Part shown: positions 44,425 through 52,294 of the stretch, piece after piece | How positions within the stretch are numbered: position 1 is the stretch's first letter | Layout: each line of letters opens with the position of its first letter | Origin: Candidatus Melainabacteria bacterium | GTDB lineage: Bacteria; Cyanobacteriota; Vampirovibrionia; Obscuribacterales; Obscuribacteraceae | Assembly: GCA_017307165.1 (NCBI GenBank) | Contig: JAFKGK010000008.1 | Location: 124,001 to 188,000, forward strand | Direction: 5' to 3' | DNA: 64,000 nucleotides | The notes under the pieces: generated by a model | Seen by the model: only the letters and a program-made list of their open reading frames with translations | What the model was told of the DNA's origin: nothing | Database searches by the model: none | Program-made: the position numbers and the translations under genes

Positions 44425-44440
44425 TCGTTGTATTACTAAG

Positions 44441-44512
44441 AAAGCAGGGAGGATAATCAGACGGCCGCTGGTGCTGCGCAAGGCGGCCTACACTGATCAC
44501 CCTCCCTGCTTT
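44441..44512 (+). terminator. Long nested hairpin, candidate terminator
   Basis: Three stacked stems share one axis: AAAGCAGGGAGG with CCTCCCTGCTTT (44441-44452 and 44501-44512, 12 bp perfect), ATCAG with CTGAT (44456-44460/44493-44497) and GGCCGC with GCGGCC (44463-44468/44483-44488), around a 14-base loop. The 3' arm ends TTTTG. It follows the plus-strand gene and lies before a convergent gene, so a terminator is likely; its length and regular shape also allow a small RNA or a palindromic element. Confidence 0.65.
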
Positions 44513-44557
44513 TGTACCAGTTAACAGGCAGCACTTCTCAGCAGGTTGCTCTAGTCT

Positions 44558-44962
44558 TCATTTGCTTGCATATCTGATCGAAATTTTTGGTGCCTCTAAA
44601 CTGTCTACAACAATTATCTCGGGCTCATTGAGAAAAACTTTTGCCGATTTTGGGTAAGAGATCAAAACCTCCGACTCTGACAACCATTTCACATCTAGCG
44701 CACCATCTGCGATACCTTGAGCTACAAATACATTGCCAAACTCATCAGGCAATTGTGAATGCGCAGAAACGATCGACACTTGCTGTGAAAAATCGGTAGT
44801 TGCACCGCACGATCGCTCAAAGACGATTGCCCTGTATTTTGCATCTGGGGACAGGACTTGCGCCAGGGGCGTATTTTGGCAAGCGCCGCACGCACTCATA
44901 AGCAGACAGGCGAAGGATAGACAGATACAAATAATTAGAATTGGCACGACTCTGTAATGCAT
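44558..44962 (-). CDS. Putative lipoprotein, 134 aa
   Basis: A small exported protein. The signal (residues 5-24, IICICLSFACLLMSAC) ends in a lipobox-like MSAC, so it is probably lipid-anchored. The mature part has a conserved pattern: SPDAKYRAIVFERSCGATTD, VSIVSAHSQLPDEFGNVFVA, VKWLSESEVLISYPKSAKVF. Proteins with this SPDGKYxAxVFExxCGATT block occur in many Proteobacteria with no known role. The two cysteines of CGACQ and of SCGATT could pair. It is followed 31 bases downstream (upstream on this strand) by the WG-repeat gene, with its own start. Confidence 0.8.
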   Translation of the reverse strand: MHYRVVPILIICICLSFACLLMSACGACQNTPLAQVLSPDAKYRAIVFERSCGATTDFSQQVSIVSAHSQLPDEFGNVFVAQGIADGALDVKWLSESEVLISYPKSAKVFLNEPEIIVVDSLEAPKISIRYASK

Positions 44963-44993
44963 GGATCTATTTAACGAGGGGCCTTCTCATTGA

Positions 44994-46289
44994 TTAATAA
45001 CTTACGCGAGCGCGCGCGCAACTGAATAAACTGACATTTTTAAACCCATAAGGAATTACCTCGCGACCAGTTTTATCTATAAATCTCCACGCACCGTCAT
45101 TTGAGCAGACCCCAGCATAGTTTTCAGAAAAACTATGGACACTCTTGTACTTTAAAGGAATAATCAAACTACCGGCCTTATCTATAAATCCCCAGCGATC
45201 GGCGATGCAAACGCCAGCCATTTCATCAGCGAATGGCAAGACCTTATCATACCGAGGCGCTATTGCCGTCTTTCCGTCTGTAGACAAGAAGCCCCACTTC
45301 CCATCTTTATCTACAAAAGGCAATCTCCCGCACGAAAAGGATGAAAAACTCGACACCGCTGAAGAAAAATCCAAATTGGCACTCAGTATCTTAAACGCTA
45401 CCATCCTATGGGCCTCATCTACCAGAGCCATTTGCGTTTTTACTATATCGTCGAGAGTGAACACCCGTCTGCCAAGCTTATCAATAAAAAATTCTTGAAC
45501 AGAGAAGGTTTGAGCCAACACTTCAGGCAATTTGGAATCGGAAGGGTTCCGGAGATAAACCCTTGCCAAACCGCAAGAAAAAGAACGAGCTCGCTCAAAT
45601 CTGCAAGGTATCGCAAGTTTGCCAGTTTGATTCAAGAAGCCGACTTTACCATTTTTCCATACCGCAGCCATATTTTCAGAAAATTCCAAACAATCATCGA
45701 AAATAGGTGGTGTCACAAAAATCCCGCGCTTATCGATGTATCCCCAACCTTTCCCTTTAACTTTGACAGCGGCGAAGCCACCAGAAAATGATCGAGCATC
45801 TACGAAGTTACCTCGTATTTTTAGCTCTCCTTTGCACGTTGCATATGCCCATCCATCCTTTAACATAACTGGGATGAGGCCATCACTATAAGTCCCAAAA
45901 TTATATCCGTACAGAGACCCAATTACAGTGCCTTTTGTATTCACAAATTCATTTTTTAAAGAATAGCCCTTATCCTGATTTTGCAAGCAAATAATCCCAT
46001 CGACGAAGTTTGAAGAAGCCGTTTTATGCGGATCAATTTGAAATACGACTGCACCGGTTTTACTAATAACTGCCTCCCTCGCGACAGGCCGGGACTCTTG
46101 ACCATGGTTGAAAGTTTGAGTTTTAAGCACATCTTGCAAAGCTTTTTCGCGCATCGATTTTAACTTTGCGTCAAAATTGGGATCATCTAAGGAGATTGAT
46201 TGATATTCTGCATTATCCGCCAGCACTGCAGCTGCAACCCAAGTGCAACAAAGCAAGCTAATCATTAATCCAGCCGTCAGATTTTTCAT
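44994..46289 (-). CDS. Secreted WG-repeat protein
   Basis: A 431-residue exported protein. The signal peptide covers residues 1-24. The body has about eight WG (KWG) repeats of roughly 50 residues: GWAYATCKGELKIRGNFVDA, GWGYIDKRGIFVTPPIFD, KVGFLNQTGKLAIPCRFE, KWGFLSTDGKTAIAPRYDK, RWGFIDKAGSLIIPLKYKSV, AWRFIDKTGREVIPYGFKNV. WG repeats make a beta-propeller-like surface for binding. Sequence composition is more A/T rich than neighbouring genes, and the repeats are irregular. It is the upstream gene of the lipoprotein 31 bases away, so the pair may share a transcript. Ligand unknown. Confidence 0.85.
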   Translation of the reverse strand: MKNLTAGLMISLLCCTWVAAAVLADNAEYQSISLDDPNFDAKLKSMREKALQDVLKTQTFNHGQESRPVAREAVISKTGAVVFQIDPHKTASSNFVDGIICLQNQDKGYSLKNEFVNTKGTVIGSLYGYNFGTYSDGLIPVMLKDGWAYATCKGELKIRGNFVDARSFSGGFAAVKVKGKGWGYIDKRGIFVTPPIFDDCLEFSENMAAVWKNGKVGFLNQTGKLAIPCRFERARSFSCGLARVYLRNPSDSKLPEVLAQTFSVQEFFIDKLGRRVFTLDDIVKTQMALVDEAHRMVAFKILSANLDFSSAVSSFSSFSCGRLPFVDKDGKWGFLSTDGKTAIAPRYDKVLPFADEMAGVCIADRWGFIDKAGSLIIPLKYKSVHSFSENYAGVCSNDGAWRFIDKTGREVIPYGFKNVSLFSCARARVSY

Positions 46290-46441
46290 AGCACCACATG
46301 TAGAAAAAAAGATGTAAGAGCTGCTAAGACAATTATCTTACAGTCTAAACTTCCTAGTTATACTACAAAAGTGATCGCAATGATCTCCAAAAGATCGAGT
46401 TCACGAATCACCTCATTGAATAGGAACTATCATCACCGATA

Positions 46442-46605
46442 TCACCAAACGTCGCCGATGATATGCCCACTACCTTGCTTGCGCATCACCGGTAGTGCCG
46501 CACGCGTCAAATTGAGCAAGCCAAAAAAGTAGTCTCAAACTGCGAACGAAAATACTCTTCAGTCATGTCATCGATCGATGACAAATGACAAAAACCGGAT
46601 CGAGC
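46442..46605 (-). pseudogene. Remnant of a short-chain dehydrogenase gene
   Basis: On the minus strand a short frame beginning around 46605 and passing ATG 46566 reads SSIDDMTEEYFRSQFETTF, the family helix after the active-site motif region of SDRs. A frame change in a run of six T at the FF/GLL position continues in another frame as GLLNLTRAALPVMRKQGSGH and then IIGDVW before a stop. One missing T would join both parts. Nothing before or after resembles SDR, so this is a fragment broken on both sides. The rest of 46290-46666 holds no gene; it has the promoter region of the WG-repeat gene and the azoreductase terminator. Confidence 0.7.
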
Positions 46606-46608
46606 ATG

Positions 46609-46645
46609 AAAAAATAGGGCAATCAAAATAATTTGACTGCCCTAT
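46609..46645 (-). terminator. Intrinsic terminator of the azoreductase gene
   Basis: On the minus strand a 14-bp stem (46645-46632 with 46627-46614, one A-C mismatch) with a TTAT loop is followed by six T's (A's at 46609-46614). It lies 22 bases after the azoreductase stop. Confidence 0.9.
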
Positions 46646-46666
46646 CTCGCTAATAAAAATCAGAAC

Positions 46667-47290
46667 CTAAACGCCGACCTTCTCTCCAACTATCAGCTTG
46701 TCGATAGCTTGCTTGGCAGCTATTTTGCCAGCCTCGATCTGCTCGGGATGATTGCCTTGCACTTTGACAAAAGTCACATCGCTGACACCAAGAAAACCAA
46801 GTACTGCACGCAAATAAGGCTCGACAAAATCCATTGCAGACATTGGTGGATTGTCATAATTGCCACCACTTGCCGTCAAAACGATTACTCGCTTACCTGA
46901 GATCAAGCCCTTTGGCACGCCAGTACTGTAATCAAAGGTCTTGCCAGGCACCACGATCTGATCGATAAATGCCTTGAGTACCGCAGGCACGCTAAAGTTG
47001 TACATCGGCGCGCCGATCACCCAAACATCGTTATCCATCAGATACTGGATATAACGATCGCTATAAGCTACGCCAGCCTTTTGTTTATCACTCAGATCCT
47101 TGCCGTCGCTGTGATTTGCAGCGATGGTATCGCCATCTATAAACCGCACTTGATCGTCAAATAGATCGACCTCGGTGATCGCATCCTGCGGAAAGCGCTG
47201 CGCCCACTGACCTTTAAAGTAACCGGCCAACTCTCGAGTCGTAGCACCCTGATGACGGCTGCTGGATTCGAGGATCAAAACTTTGCTCAT
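46667..47290 (-). CDS. azoR: FMN-dependent NADH-azoreductase / quinone reductase
   Basis: A 207-residue flavodoxin-fold enzyme that reduces azo dyes and, probably its real role, quinones and electrophiles, with NADH and FMN. Seen: LILESSSRHQGATTRELAGY near the start (FMN phosphate loop SxRxxxxSTR-like), APMYNFSVPAVLKAFIDQIV (isoalloxazine and dimer contact), GKTFDYSTGVPKGLI and VLTASGGNY. The start at 47290 is set by GGAGATATC directly upstream; the longer frame by nine codons is unlike the family. Its promoter region (47291-47415) holds nested operators, and an ArsR regulator gene lies just upstream, so induction by redox-active compounds is likely. Confidence 0.93.
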   Translation of the reverse strand: MSKVLILESSSRHQGATTRELAGYFKGQWAQRFPQDAITEVDLFDDQVRFIDGDTIAANHSDGKDLSDKQKAGVAYSDRYIQYLMDNDVWVIGAPMYNFSVPAVLKAFIDQIVVPGKTFDYSTGVPKGLISGKRVIVLTASGGNYDNPPMSAMDFVEPYLRAVLGFLGVSDVTFVKVQGNHPEQIEAGKIAAKQAIDKLIVGEKVGV

Positions 47291-47342
47291 GATATCTCCA
47301 TCGCCCCTCTGGGGCAAAATCTTTGATTGATGAGCAAATCAT

Positions 47343-47400
47343 ACGGTCACTAGACCGCTCAGTCTATTCTTGACCGTCCAGACAGACTACTGATCTGTCT
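47343..47400. promoter_or_regulatory. Nested operator palindromes upstream of azoR
   Basis: Three inverted repeats lie in 58 bases. ACGGTCA (47343-47349) pairs with TGACCGT (47371-47377); between them TAGAC-CGCTCA-GTCTA (47351-47366) is a second palindrome; AGACAG (47380-47385) with CTGTCT (47395-47400) is a third. They sit between azoR and the ArsR-type gene upstream of it and are the likely binding sites for that regulator. Confidence 0.75.
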
Positions 47401-47415
47401 AAACCCTGTCACAGA

Positions 47416-47781
47416 CTAGATATTGCTGAGCTGTTTGACGTAGGCATCGAGGACTCCGCGCTGCAAAGCCAGACTTGCAAACTTGCCTTTGCGGATGATC
47501 TCGATCAACCCTGCAGTCTCCAACTCTTTCACATGATGGGAAAGAGTCGCGGCACTGATGTTGTGCGAAAGATGCAGAACGGAACAAGGGAGAGGAGCAT
47601 CACCCTCGCCAATTTGCTTGAGGATTTGGTATCTGCGAGGCTCAGCGAGTGCACGTGCTACTTGAGCAAATTGCTTTTCGGAAAGAGTCCCTGGTGCCAC
47701 AGGTGTATCCAGATCGGCGGCCTTAGTCGTCAATGGATTGCTGAGTGCCATTTCGGACATCGAGCTAGAAGGTGATTGCAT
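47416..47781 (-). CDS. ArsR family transcriptional regulator
   Basis: A 121-residue winged-helix repressor. The DNA-binding part is [40 protein letters not shown] (the recognition helix) and [14 protein letters not shown], with the beta-wing SLALQRG. There is no ELCVCDL metal motif; instead CSVLHL carries one cysteine, so metal binding is not indicated and a redox or ligand sensor is more likely. GGAG eight bases before the ATG supports the start. It lies upstream of azoR on the same strand with 125 bp of operator-containing sequence between. Confidence 0.88.
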   Translation of the reverse strand: MQSPSSSMSEMALSNPLTTKAADLDTPVAPGTLSEKQFAQVARALAEPRRYQILKQIGEGDAPLPCSVLHLSHNISAATLSHHVKELETAGLIEIIRKGKFASLALQRGVLDAYVKQLSNI

Positions 47782-47819
47782 GGTTTTAACTCCGTTGTTT
47801 TACTACCTGTAACGCGGCC

Positions 47820-48248
47820 TTAGCTATGAAAGCCAAAATCGCCATTGGCGCGCGCATAAAGCACGCGAAAATTTTTGCCGTCAGATGTGACGACATACTC
47901 GATCTCATTGGGAGCCGGGTGCTCATGCGCAAGTCGGCGCTCGTTGAGCCTGGGTACTACCTTGATACGCAAATTTACGCCGTCGCCCAGCACCTTTTTT
48001 GCTTCAGCTAGAGGACCTTGCATATCGGTCGGATAACGCTCGTCCTTACACATCAGAGAGAGCATGATCGACAACATCGCTGCCTTTCCAGAGATCTCTT
48101 GCAGGTCGAGCCCCTCAAAACGCGCCAGCATGCGAGCCTGCTCGACAGTGTCGCTTTCTTTGATTGTCGGGTGCATCATGCTCATCAGGTTGGTCGCAAA
48201 AACGCCAAGACCTAAAATCGCTACCGATGCCAAGAGAATGAATCTCAT
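47820..48248 (-). CDS. Secreted or membrane-anchored hypothetical protein, 142 aa
   Basis: The N-terminus (MRFILLASVAILGLGVFATN) is a signal or anchor. The remainder has a helical segment (ESDTVEQARMLARFEGLD and KAAMLSIMLSLMCKDERYPT) and a beta-rich end ending NEIEYVVTSDGKNFRVLYAR. I do not recognise a family. The final strand pattern resembles small periplasmic sensor or inhibitor proteins, but no assignment is justified. It is upstream of the arsR gene, same strand, 38 bases away, and may be in the same transcript; its role in the azoR region is unclear. Confidence 0.65.
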   Translation of the reverse strand: MRFILLASVAILGLGVFATNLMSMMHPTIKESDTVEQARMLARFEGLDLQEISGKAAMLSIMLSLMCKDERYPTDMQGPLAEAKKVLGDGVNLRIKVVPRLNERRLAHEHPAPNEIEYVVTSDGKNFRVLYARANGDFGFHS

Positions 48249-48332
48249 CGAAACGTCCGCTGTTGGGGCATTTCCTCATACTAGTATTGATTTATGAGCC
48301 TTTTGTGATCGTAAAAGTGTAAATCGCAAATT

Positions 48333-48968
48333 TTATTGGCGAAATAATATAAAAGTCGTCGTATTGTCCGTCCTATCCTGGATTGCAGACTCAAAGATTT
48401 TTAGGTCAAACTTTGCTGCCAGCGCTTGGCTACCGATCACGGCCGTGGTTCGAGGCAGAGCCCCATTAACCAGACGGTCGGCTAAATAAGCTGGATCAGC
48501 CGCATCTCCATCTCCCGGGGTGATCAGCAAACCACTCCCTCTTTCATTCAACCATTTGCTGCACTGCATGATCGCCTGCTCATGACCGACAATCTCCGCC
48601 ATTTCTTCCTTACTGCTTGTCTTAAGCCCCATCAAACAATGCTCGATCGCCAGGGAGTACCGCCCGACAATCTTGATGGATCGGCCCGCAAGAGCTGCCA
48701 CACTCTCAGCCACACTGCCGCCAACTGTATTTGAAATTGCCATCTGGCCTAGATCCACTCGACCATCAAACAGTGCCTCTACAACCGCCGCACTCTTGTA
48801 TAGATAGAGAGTCTCGACTTGCAAGCCTGGCTGGGTATGTAAAAAGCACTGGAGAGCTAGATCGTTAAAGCTACCGGTCCCCCCCTGGATGCCAACCAGA
48901 GCTCGGCTGGGCAATGCCGCTGAGTCAAGATCGATGAGAGTAAAGCCTTCAGTGGTGGGATTTTGCAA
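48333..48968 (-). CDS. Prephenate dehydratase-like protein without TRF arginine
   Basis: A 211-residue protein with the periplasmic-binding-like fold of prephenate dehydratase: ALVGIQGGTGSFNDLALQCF, AISNTVGGSVAESV, EHCLMGLK, VGHEQAIMQCSKWL and TTAVIGSQALAAKFDLKIFE. There is no ACT domain. The family's catalytic TRF motif is DNTTTFILF here, with Thr where the essential Arg should be; ENSxxGxV is SNTVGGSV. So the canonical phenylpyruvate-forming activity is doubtful and an amino-acid-binding or regulatory role may be more likely. The start is TTG at 48968 with AAAGG six bases upstream. It diverges from the LysM gene over 133 bp. Confidence 0.75.
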   Translation of the reverse strand: MQNPTTEGFTLIDLDSAALPSRALVGIQGGTGSFNDLALQCFLHTQPGLQVETLYLYKSAAVVEALFDGRVDLGQMAISNTVGGSVAESVAALAGRSIKIVGRYSLAIEHCLMGLKTSSKEEMAEIVGHEQAIMQCSKWLNERGSGLLITPGDGDAADPAYLADRLVNGALPRTTAVIGSQALAAKFDLKIFESAIQDRTDNTTTFILFRQ

Positions 48969-49015
48969 GAAAAACCTTTTGGGTTGTCCAAAAATCGAAT
49001 GGGGGGTGTAGAACT

Positions 49016-49099
49016 ATGCACGAAGCACAAAAGCTTAACCTACATATGGCCCATCCCCCAAGACCTCTGGTCTTTTTTGCCAGCCTTCTGAGGAAATAA
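49016..49099 (+). CDS. Possible 27-aa leader peptide
   Basis: An ATG at 49016 opens 27 codons (MHEAQKLNLHMAHPPRPLVF start) and stops at 49099, three bases before the LysM gene start and directly after its ribosome site. The frame spans a terminator-like hairpin at 49060. A G-rich run (GGGGGG) lies ten bases upstream. The position is that of a leader peptide, but there is no repeated codon of one amino acid. Confidence 0.3.
   Translation: MHEAQKLNLHMAHPPRPLVFFASLLRK
49060..49078 (+). terminator. Hairpin with T-run upstream of the LysM gene (attenuator-like)
   Basis: AAGACC-TCT-GGTCTT followed by TTTT forms a 6-bp intrinsic-terminator-like hairpin 24 bases before the LysM start. TGGGGG (49000-49005) can pair with CCCCCA (49055-49060), whose last base belongs to the stem, so an alternative structure exists. 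Confidence 0.5.
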
Positions 49100-49101
49100 A
49101 A

Positions 49102-50358
49102 ATGTCTATCGAAACTGACCAGGTCAAAGACAAAACCGTCGATCAGCCCACCACCGCGGACAATCCGGACCTTTTTGCTGATTCGCGCAACGCCTTGAAA
49201 CCAGACATGAAGGCAGACGCTGCCGCCAATGCCAATCTGCCACAAATGGAAGTGGTAGATGGCGACAAATCAGTCTATACGGTCAAATCTGGCGATAGTC
49301 TCTGGAAGATCGCCGCTGGCACCTTGCAAGATCGTGCCGCTGAGGGCGCTCAAGTCAGCAATACAGATATAGCCAATTTTGTAAATGAGATCTACGCTGC
49401 CAATCAGGGCGATGGCAAGAATCAAATCAAAAGTCCCAACAAGATCTATCCCGGACAAGAGTTTGTGATCCCGGGCCAAGCCAAAGCCAAAGATAACGAC
49501 GAGGCCAAGCCAGAAGAAGCCAAACCAGAGCCTGGCAAAGACGATAAAAAACAAGAAGAGCAAAAGGCTGAAGATCCCAAGCCAGCCGACACCAAACCTG
49601 CCGAAGTCGCCGTTGAAGATTCAAAGCCGGTCGACACCAAACCTGCCGAAGTCGCCGTTGAAGATCCCAAGCCGGTCGACACCAAACCAGTCGAAGTCGC
49701 CGTTGAAGATCCAAAGCCGATCGACACCAAGCCAGCGGCAGTAGTCGATTTTTCGCTACCAACAAATACAGAGGCCAATCCCACCGATGGCGCACAAGCC
49801 ATAACAGCTCAAACCGACACCCTCAAGCGTCTCTATAGCGACATCGCAGGTCAGGATGCCCAGTATCTGACGAAAGAAAACCTCGATCAATATCTTGCCA
49901 ATAACGGCTTCAATCTTTCGGATACCGATAGACAGGCCCTAGAAGGCGTCAAAAATCGCTTTGATCGCTACCAGCGCGCCAGCGACGACGAATGGAAAAT
50001 GCCCTGGAATAACGACTCGAGCGGCATTACGCTTAAGGATATCGACAAGTATCGCGAACAAGAGCTCAGCTACGAAAAGCAATTTGTGGCTCAAGACTAC
50101 GCCCGCAAAAACTTTGATCAGATCGCCCAATCTCGTGATGGCATGGATCCCACCATCACAGACTGGGGCATCGATCAGTACAAGACCAAACGTGCATCAG
50201 CTGGCGCTTCACCTCAAGAGCTGGCCGTCATCGACGACCTCAAAAAGCTCTACACAACCGACAATGTCATGCCCAAGATCATGGGCGTCAGCAAAGAAGG
50301 CATAGATGGTGGCCTGGCGCCCATGGTCGATCAACGCTTTTATGCGGAGAAAGGCTGA
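49102..50358 (+). CDS. LysM protein with proline-rich repeats and helical C-terminus
   Basis: A 418-residue protein without an obvious signal peptide. Residues 57-124 form a LysM domain (VYTVKSGDSLWKIAAGTLQD, then IYPGQEFVIPG), which binds N-acetylglucosamine polymers such as peptidoglycan. Residues 130-157 are charged; 158-215 are four repeats of 15 residues (DPKPVDTKPAEVAVE type). The C-terminal 190 residues are helical with EF-hand-like stretches (NDSSGITLKDIDKY, YLTKENLDQYL); the loops are non-canonical, so calcium binding is unproven. The ribosome site is GAGGAAATAAAA. The neighbouring 50431 gene follows after 72 bp. The mix suggests an extracellular or envelope-associated protein. Confidence 0.85.
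   Translation: MSIETDQVKDKTVDQPTTADNPDLFADSRNALKPDMKADAAANANLPQMEVVDGDKSVYTVKSGDSLWKIAAGTLQDRAAEGAQVSNTDIANFVNEIYAANQGDGKNQIKSPNKIYPGQEFVIPGQAKAKDNDEAKPEEAKPEPGKDDKKQEEQKAEDPKPADTKPAEVAVEDSKPVDTKPAEVAVEDPKPVDTKPVEVAVEDPKPIDTKPAAVVDFSLPTNTEANPTDGAQAITAQTDTLKRLYSDIAGQDAQYLTKENLDQYLANNGFNLSDTDRQALEGVKNRFDRYQRASDDEWKMPWNNDSSGITLKDIDKYREQELSYEKQFVAQDYARKNFDQIAQSRDGMDPTITDWGIDQYKTKRASAGASPQELAVIDDLKKLYTTDNVMPKIMGVSKEGIDGGLAPMVDQRFYAEKG
49573..49746. repeat. 45-bp coding tandem repeat (3.9 copies) in the LysM gene
   Basis: The repeat encodes DPKPADTKPAEVAVE, DSKPVDTKPAEVAVE, DPKPVDTKPVEVAVE and a shortened last unit, residues 158-215. Units differ by a few bases. Such Pro/Lys/Glu-rich arrays act as stretched wall-spanning linkers and vary in number between strains. 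Confidence 0.9.
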
Positions 50359-50430
50359 TGGACGTTGAATCTGCCCCAAAACCGGGCATAAAGTAGCAGC
50401 ACATAGTCTAGATTGTGAGATCGGTCGTTT

Positions 50431-52293
50431 ATGGGTATTGGAGATGGTCAAACGCTAAACTCGCTCGATAAGGGCGATGCAGCCAAGCCAAGTACCGCCT
50501 CAGGCAAGATGATCGCCGAGATCTTGAGCGAGCGGCCCTTGCCGGTCCCACTCAAGGCTACGGTCGATCAAGCCGCAGTAGCTCCGACACCCAAGCAAAG
50601 CTACCTGGACAGGGCCGTACATACAGTTGTCGATCCAGTAGCCACTACCTTTCTCTCGGGAGAACGAGCCAAGAGCGTCTCAGAAGAAGCCACCTATTAC
50701 AGCAAGGCATTTATCAAAACCGCTCCACTCTTTATGCGTGGCCCCGCTGCCCTTGGAGGGCTTGCTCTCGCTTATGCATCCGACGAAGCCAAGATCGGCG
50801 ACACAGCATCCAACCAGATCATAGATGCAGGGCTGGGCATCGGTAAGGCCGGTGCACTCAAAGCCAGTTTTGCAGTCGCTCACACTTACGGCCTCACGCC
50901 TGCATGGACAGGCATCGGTCTCGGCATAACCGGACGCGCCGCGGAGACCGGGCTTACTCGCGACAACTACTATGATCAGACAGGACGGTTTAACCTGCAG
51001 AGCGGTTTGCTCAAAACCGCGGAGACGACATTTGATCCCAAACGACTGGCTATGGACGCCGCCACAGGAGCTTTTATGGATGTCGCCTGGGGTAAGATGT
51101 ACGCGCGTTCACGCGGCACCATCCAATACGACATCGTCAAGGCACAGACCATTGCCGGTGCCACTATGGGTCTCGCCAGCGGCGGTGGCAACGAAGCCAT
51201 CAGACAGTGGGAATCAGGCGAAAAATTTGACCCTCTCAAGATAGTCGGACGCGGCGTCATGCAAGCTGGCGTAGACGGGCTTGCTGCTCGCGTTGGCGGC
51301 AAACAATTTGAGCGCACCACTCGATTGCCCGGACAAGACGCACCAGATGCGGTGCAACGCGCCAGGGAGACGCCATACCAAAAAGGCGAGATAGTTGATG
51401 CAAAGCAAAAGGTGTTGCGAGATGGAGAGTTTACGGTCTTGAGCGAGGTCAAGGGCCTCACCACCGAGACTTTCCGCGGCAGCATCGCCAATGGTGATGG
51501 CACCCACACTCAAGTGCTCTTTCGCCCTGACAATGGCACAGAGGCATTTGCTCATCGCATGCAATCAGAGATCGCCACTTATGGCCTCAGCCAAAAGCTC
51601 GGCTCCAGCTCTGTCCCGGCAGCAGTAGCCCGCACCATCGAGATCGATGGCAAGACCTATACCGGCTACATGCAGGAGATGCGCGGCCAAAATCTTTTAG
51701 AGTCACTCACCGATCCACGCGGGCGCAAAAACAGAGAGATCGGCAAAGAAGCCCTCACTGCCATGCGCTCCGACAAAGATTTTGCCGACAAGTTTCAAGA
51801 TGCGTTTGGCGAACGCATGATCTATGGCGAGTGGGACAACCACGCCCTCAACTTTACCGCGACTCGCAAAGCCAGAGGCGATGCGGAGACCACAGTCAAC
51901 AATATCGACATGGGAGACGGACTCAAGCCCGCCCAATCAACCCGAGACTTTAAGCCATCACCAGGTTTCAGATATGGCTACGACAACGTCAACAGCGCTC
52001 TCTATGGCGAGATTGCTGGCAAACCCATGAGCGATGCTACGGTGCAGCGGCTCAACAAGTTTCTCGATAGCTACGACACTCCAGCAGGCAAGAGCGATCT
52101 GCAAAGTCTCGGTCTTACCGGCCAACAAGTCGAAGGCGTAATCGGCCGTGCGAGATGGTTTGCTAATGGTGGCGTAATGCCGCGAGAGATGCAACCCTAT
52201 GCCTACAAATACTTTGTCAAAGCAGTCAAATCAGCTCTGGGTCGTAACAAGCATGCTACCTACAATCCGCCATTGGAGCAGACGGCGGATTAA
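50431..52293 (+). CDS. Large protein with possible atypical (HipA/PI4K-like) kinase fold
   Basis: A 620-residue protein. Residues 1-330 are Gly/Ala-rich and partly hydrophobic (KAGALKASFAVAHTYGLT), with no single clear domain. From about 345 to 500 a kinase-like pattern appears: a beta-hairpin with GDGTHTQVLFRPDNG, RMQSEIATYGLSQKLGSSSV and P (E380 and a VP turn as in HipA/PI3-PI4-kinase lobes), then WDNHALNF (D469, N474, like D-x4-N catalytic loops) and NIDMGDG (D493-M-G as DFG). The usual beta3 lysine is replaced by LFRPD. Assignment rests on motif order. It follows the LysM gene by 72 bases in the same direction, which suggests a shared role in envelope or effector function. Confidence 0.65.
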   Translation: MGIGDGQTLNSLDKGDAAKPSTASGKMIAEILSERPLPVPLKATVDQAAVAPTPKQSYLDRAVHTVVDPVATTFLSGERAKSVSEEATYYSKAFIKTAPLFMRGPAALGGLALAYASDEAKIGDTASNQIIDAGLGIGKAGALKASFAVAHTYGLTPAWTGIGLGITGRAAETGLTRDNYYDQTGRFNLQSGLLKTAETTFDPKRLAMDAATGAFMDVAWGKMYARSRGTIQYDIVKAQTIAGATMGLASGGGNEAIRQWESGEKFDPLKIVGRGVMQAGVDGLAARVGGKQFERTTRLPGQDAPDAVQRARETPYQKGEIVDAKQKVLRDGEFTVLSEVKGLTTETFRGSIANGDGTHTQVLFRPDNGTEAFAHRMQSEIATYGLSQKLGSSSVPAAVARTIEIDGKTYTGYMQEMRGQNLLESLTDPRGRKNREIGKEALTAMRSDKDFADKFQDAFGERMIYGEWDNHALNFTATRKARGDAETTVNNIDMGDGLKPAQSTRDFKPSPGFRYGYDNVNSALYGEIAGKPMSDATVQRLNKFLDSYDTPAGKSDLQSLGLTGQQVEGVIGRARWFANGGVMPREMQPYAYKYFVKAVKSALGRNKHATYNPPLEQTAD

Positions 52294-52294
52294 C

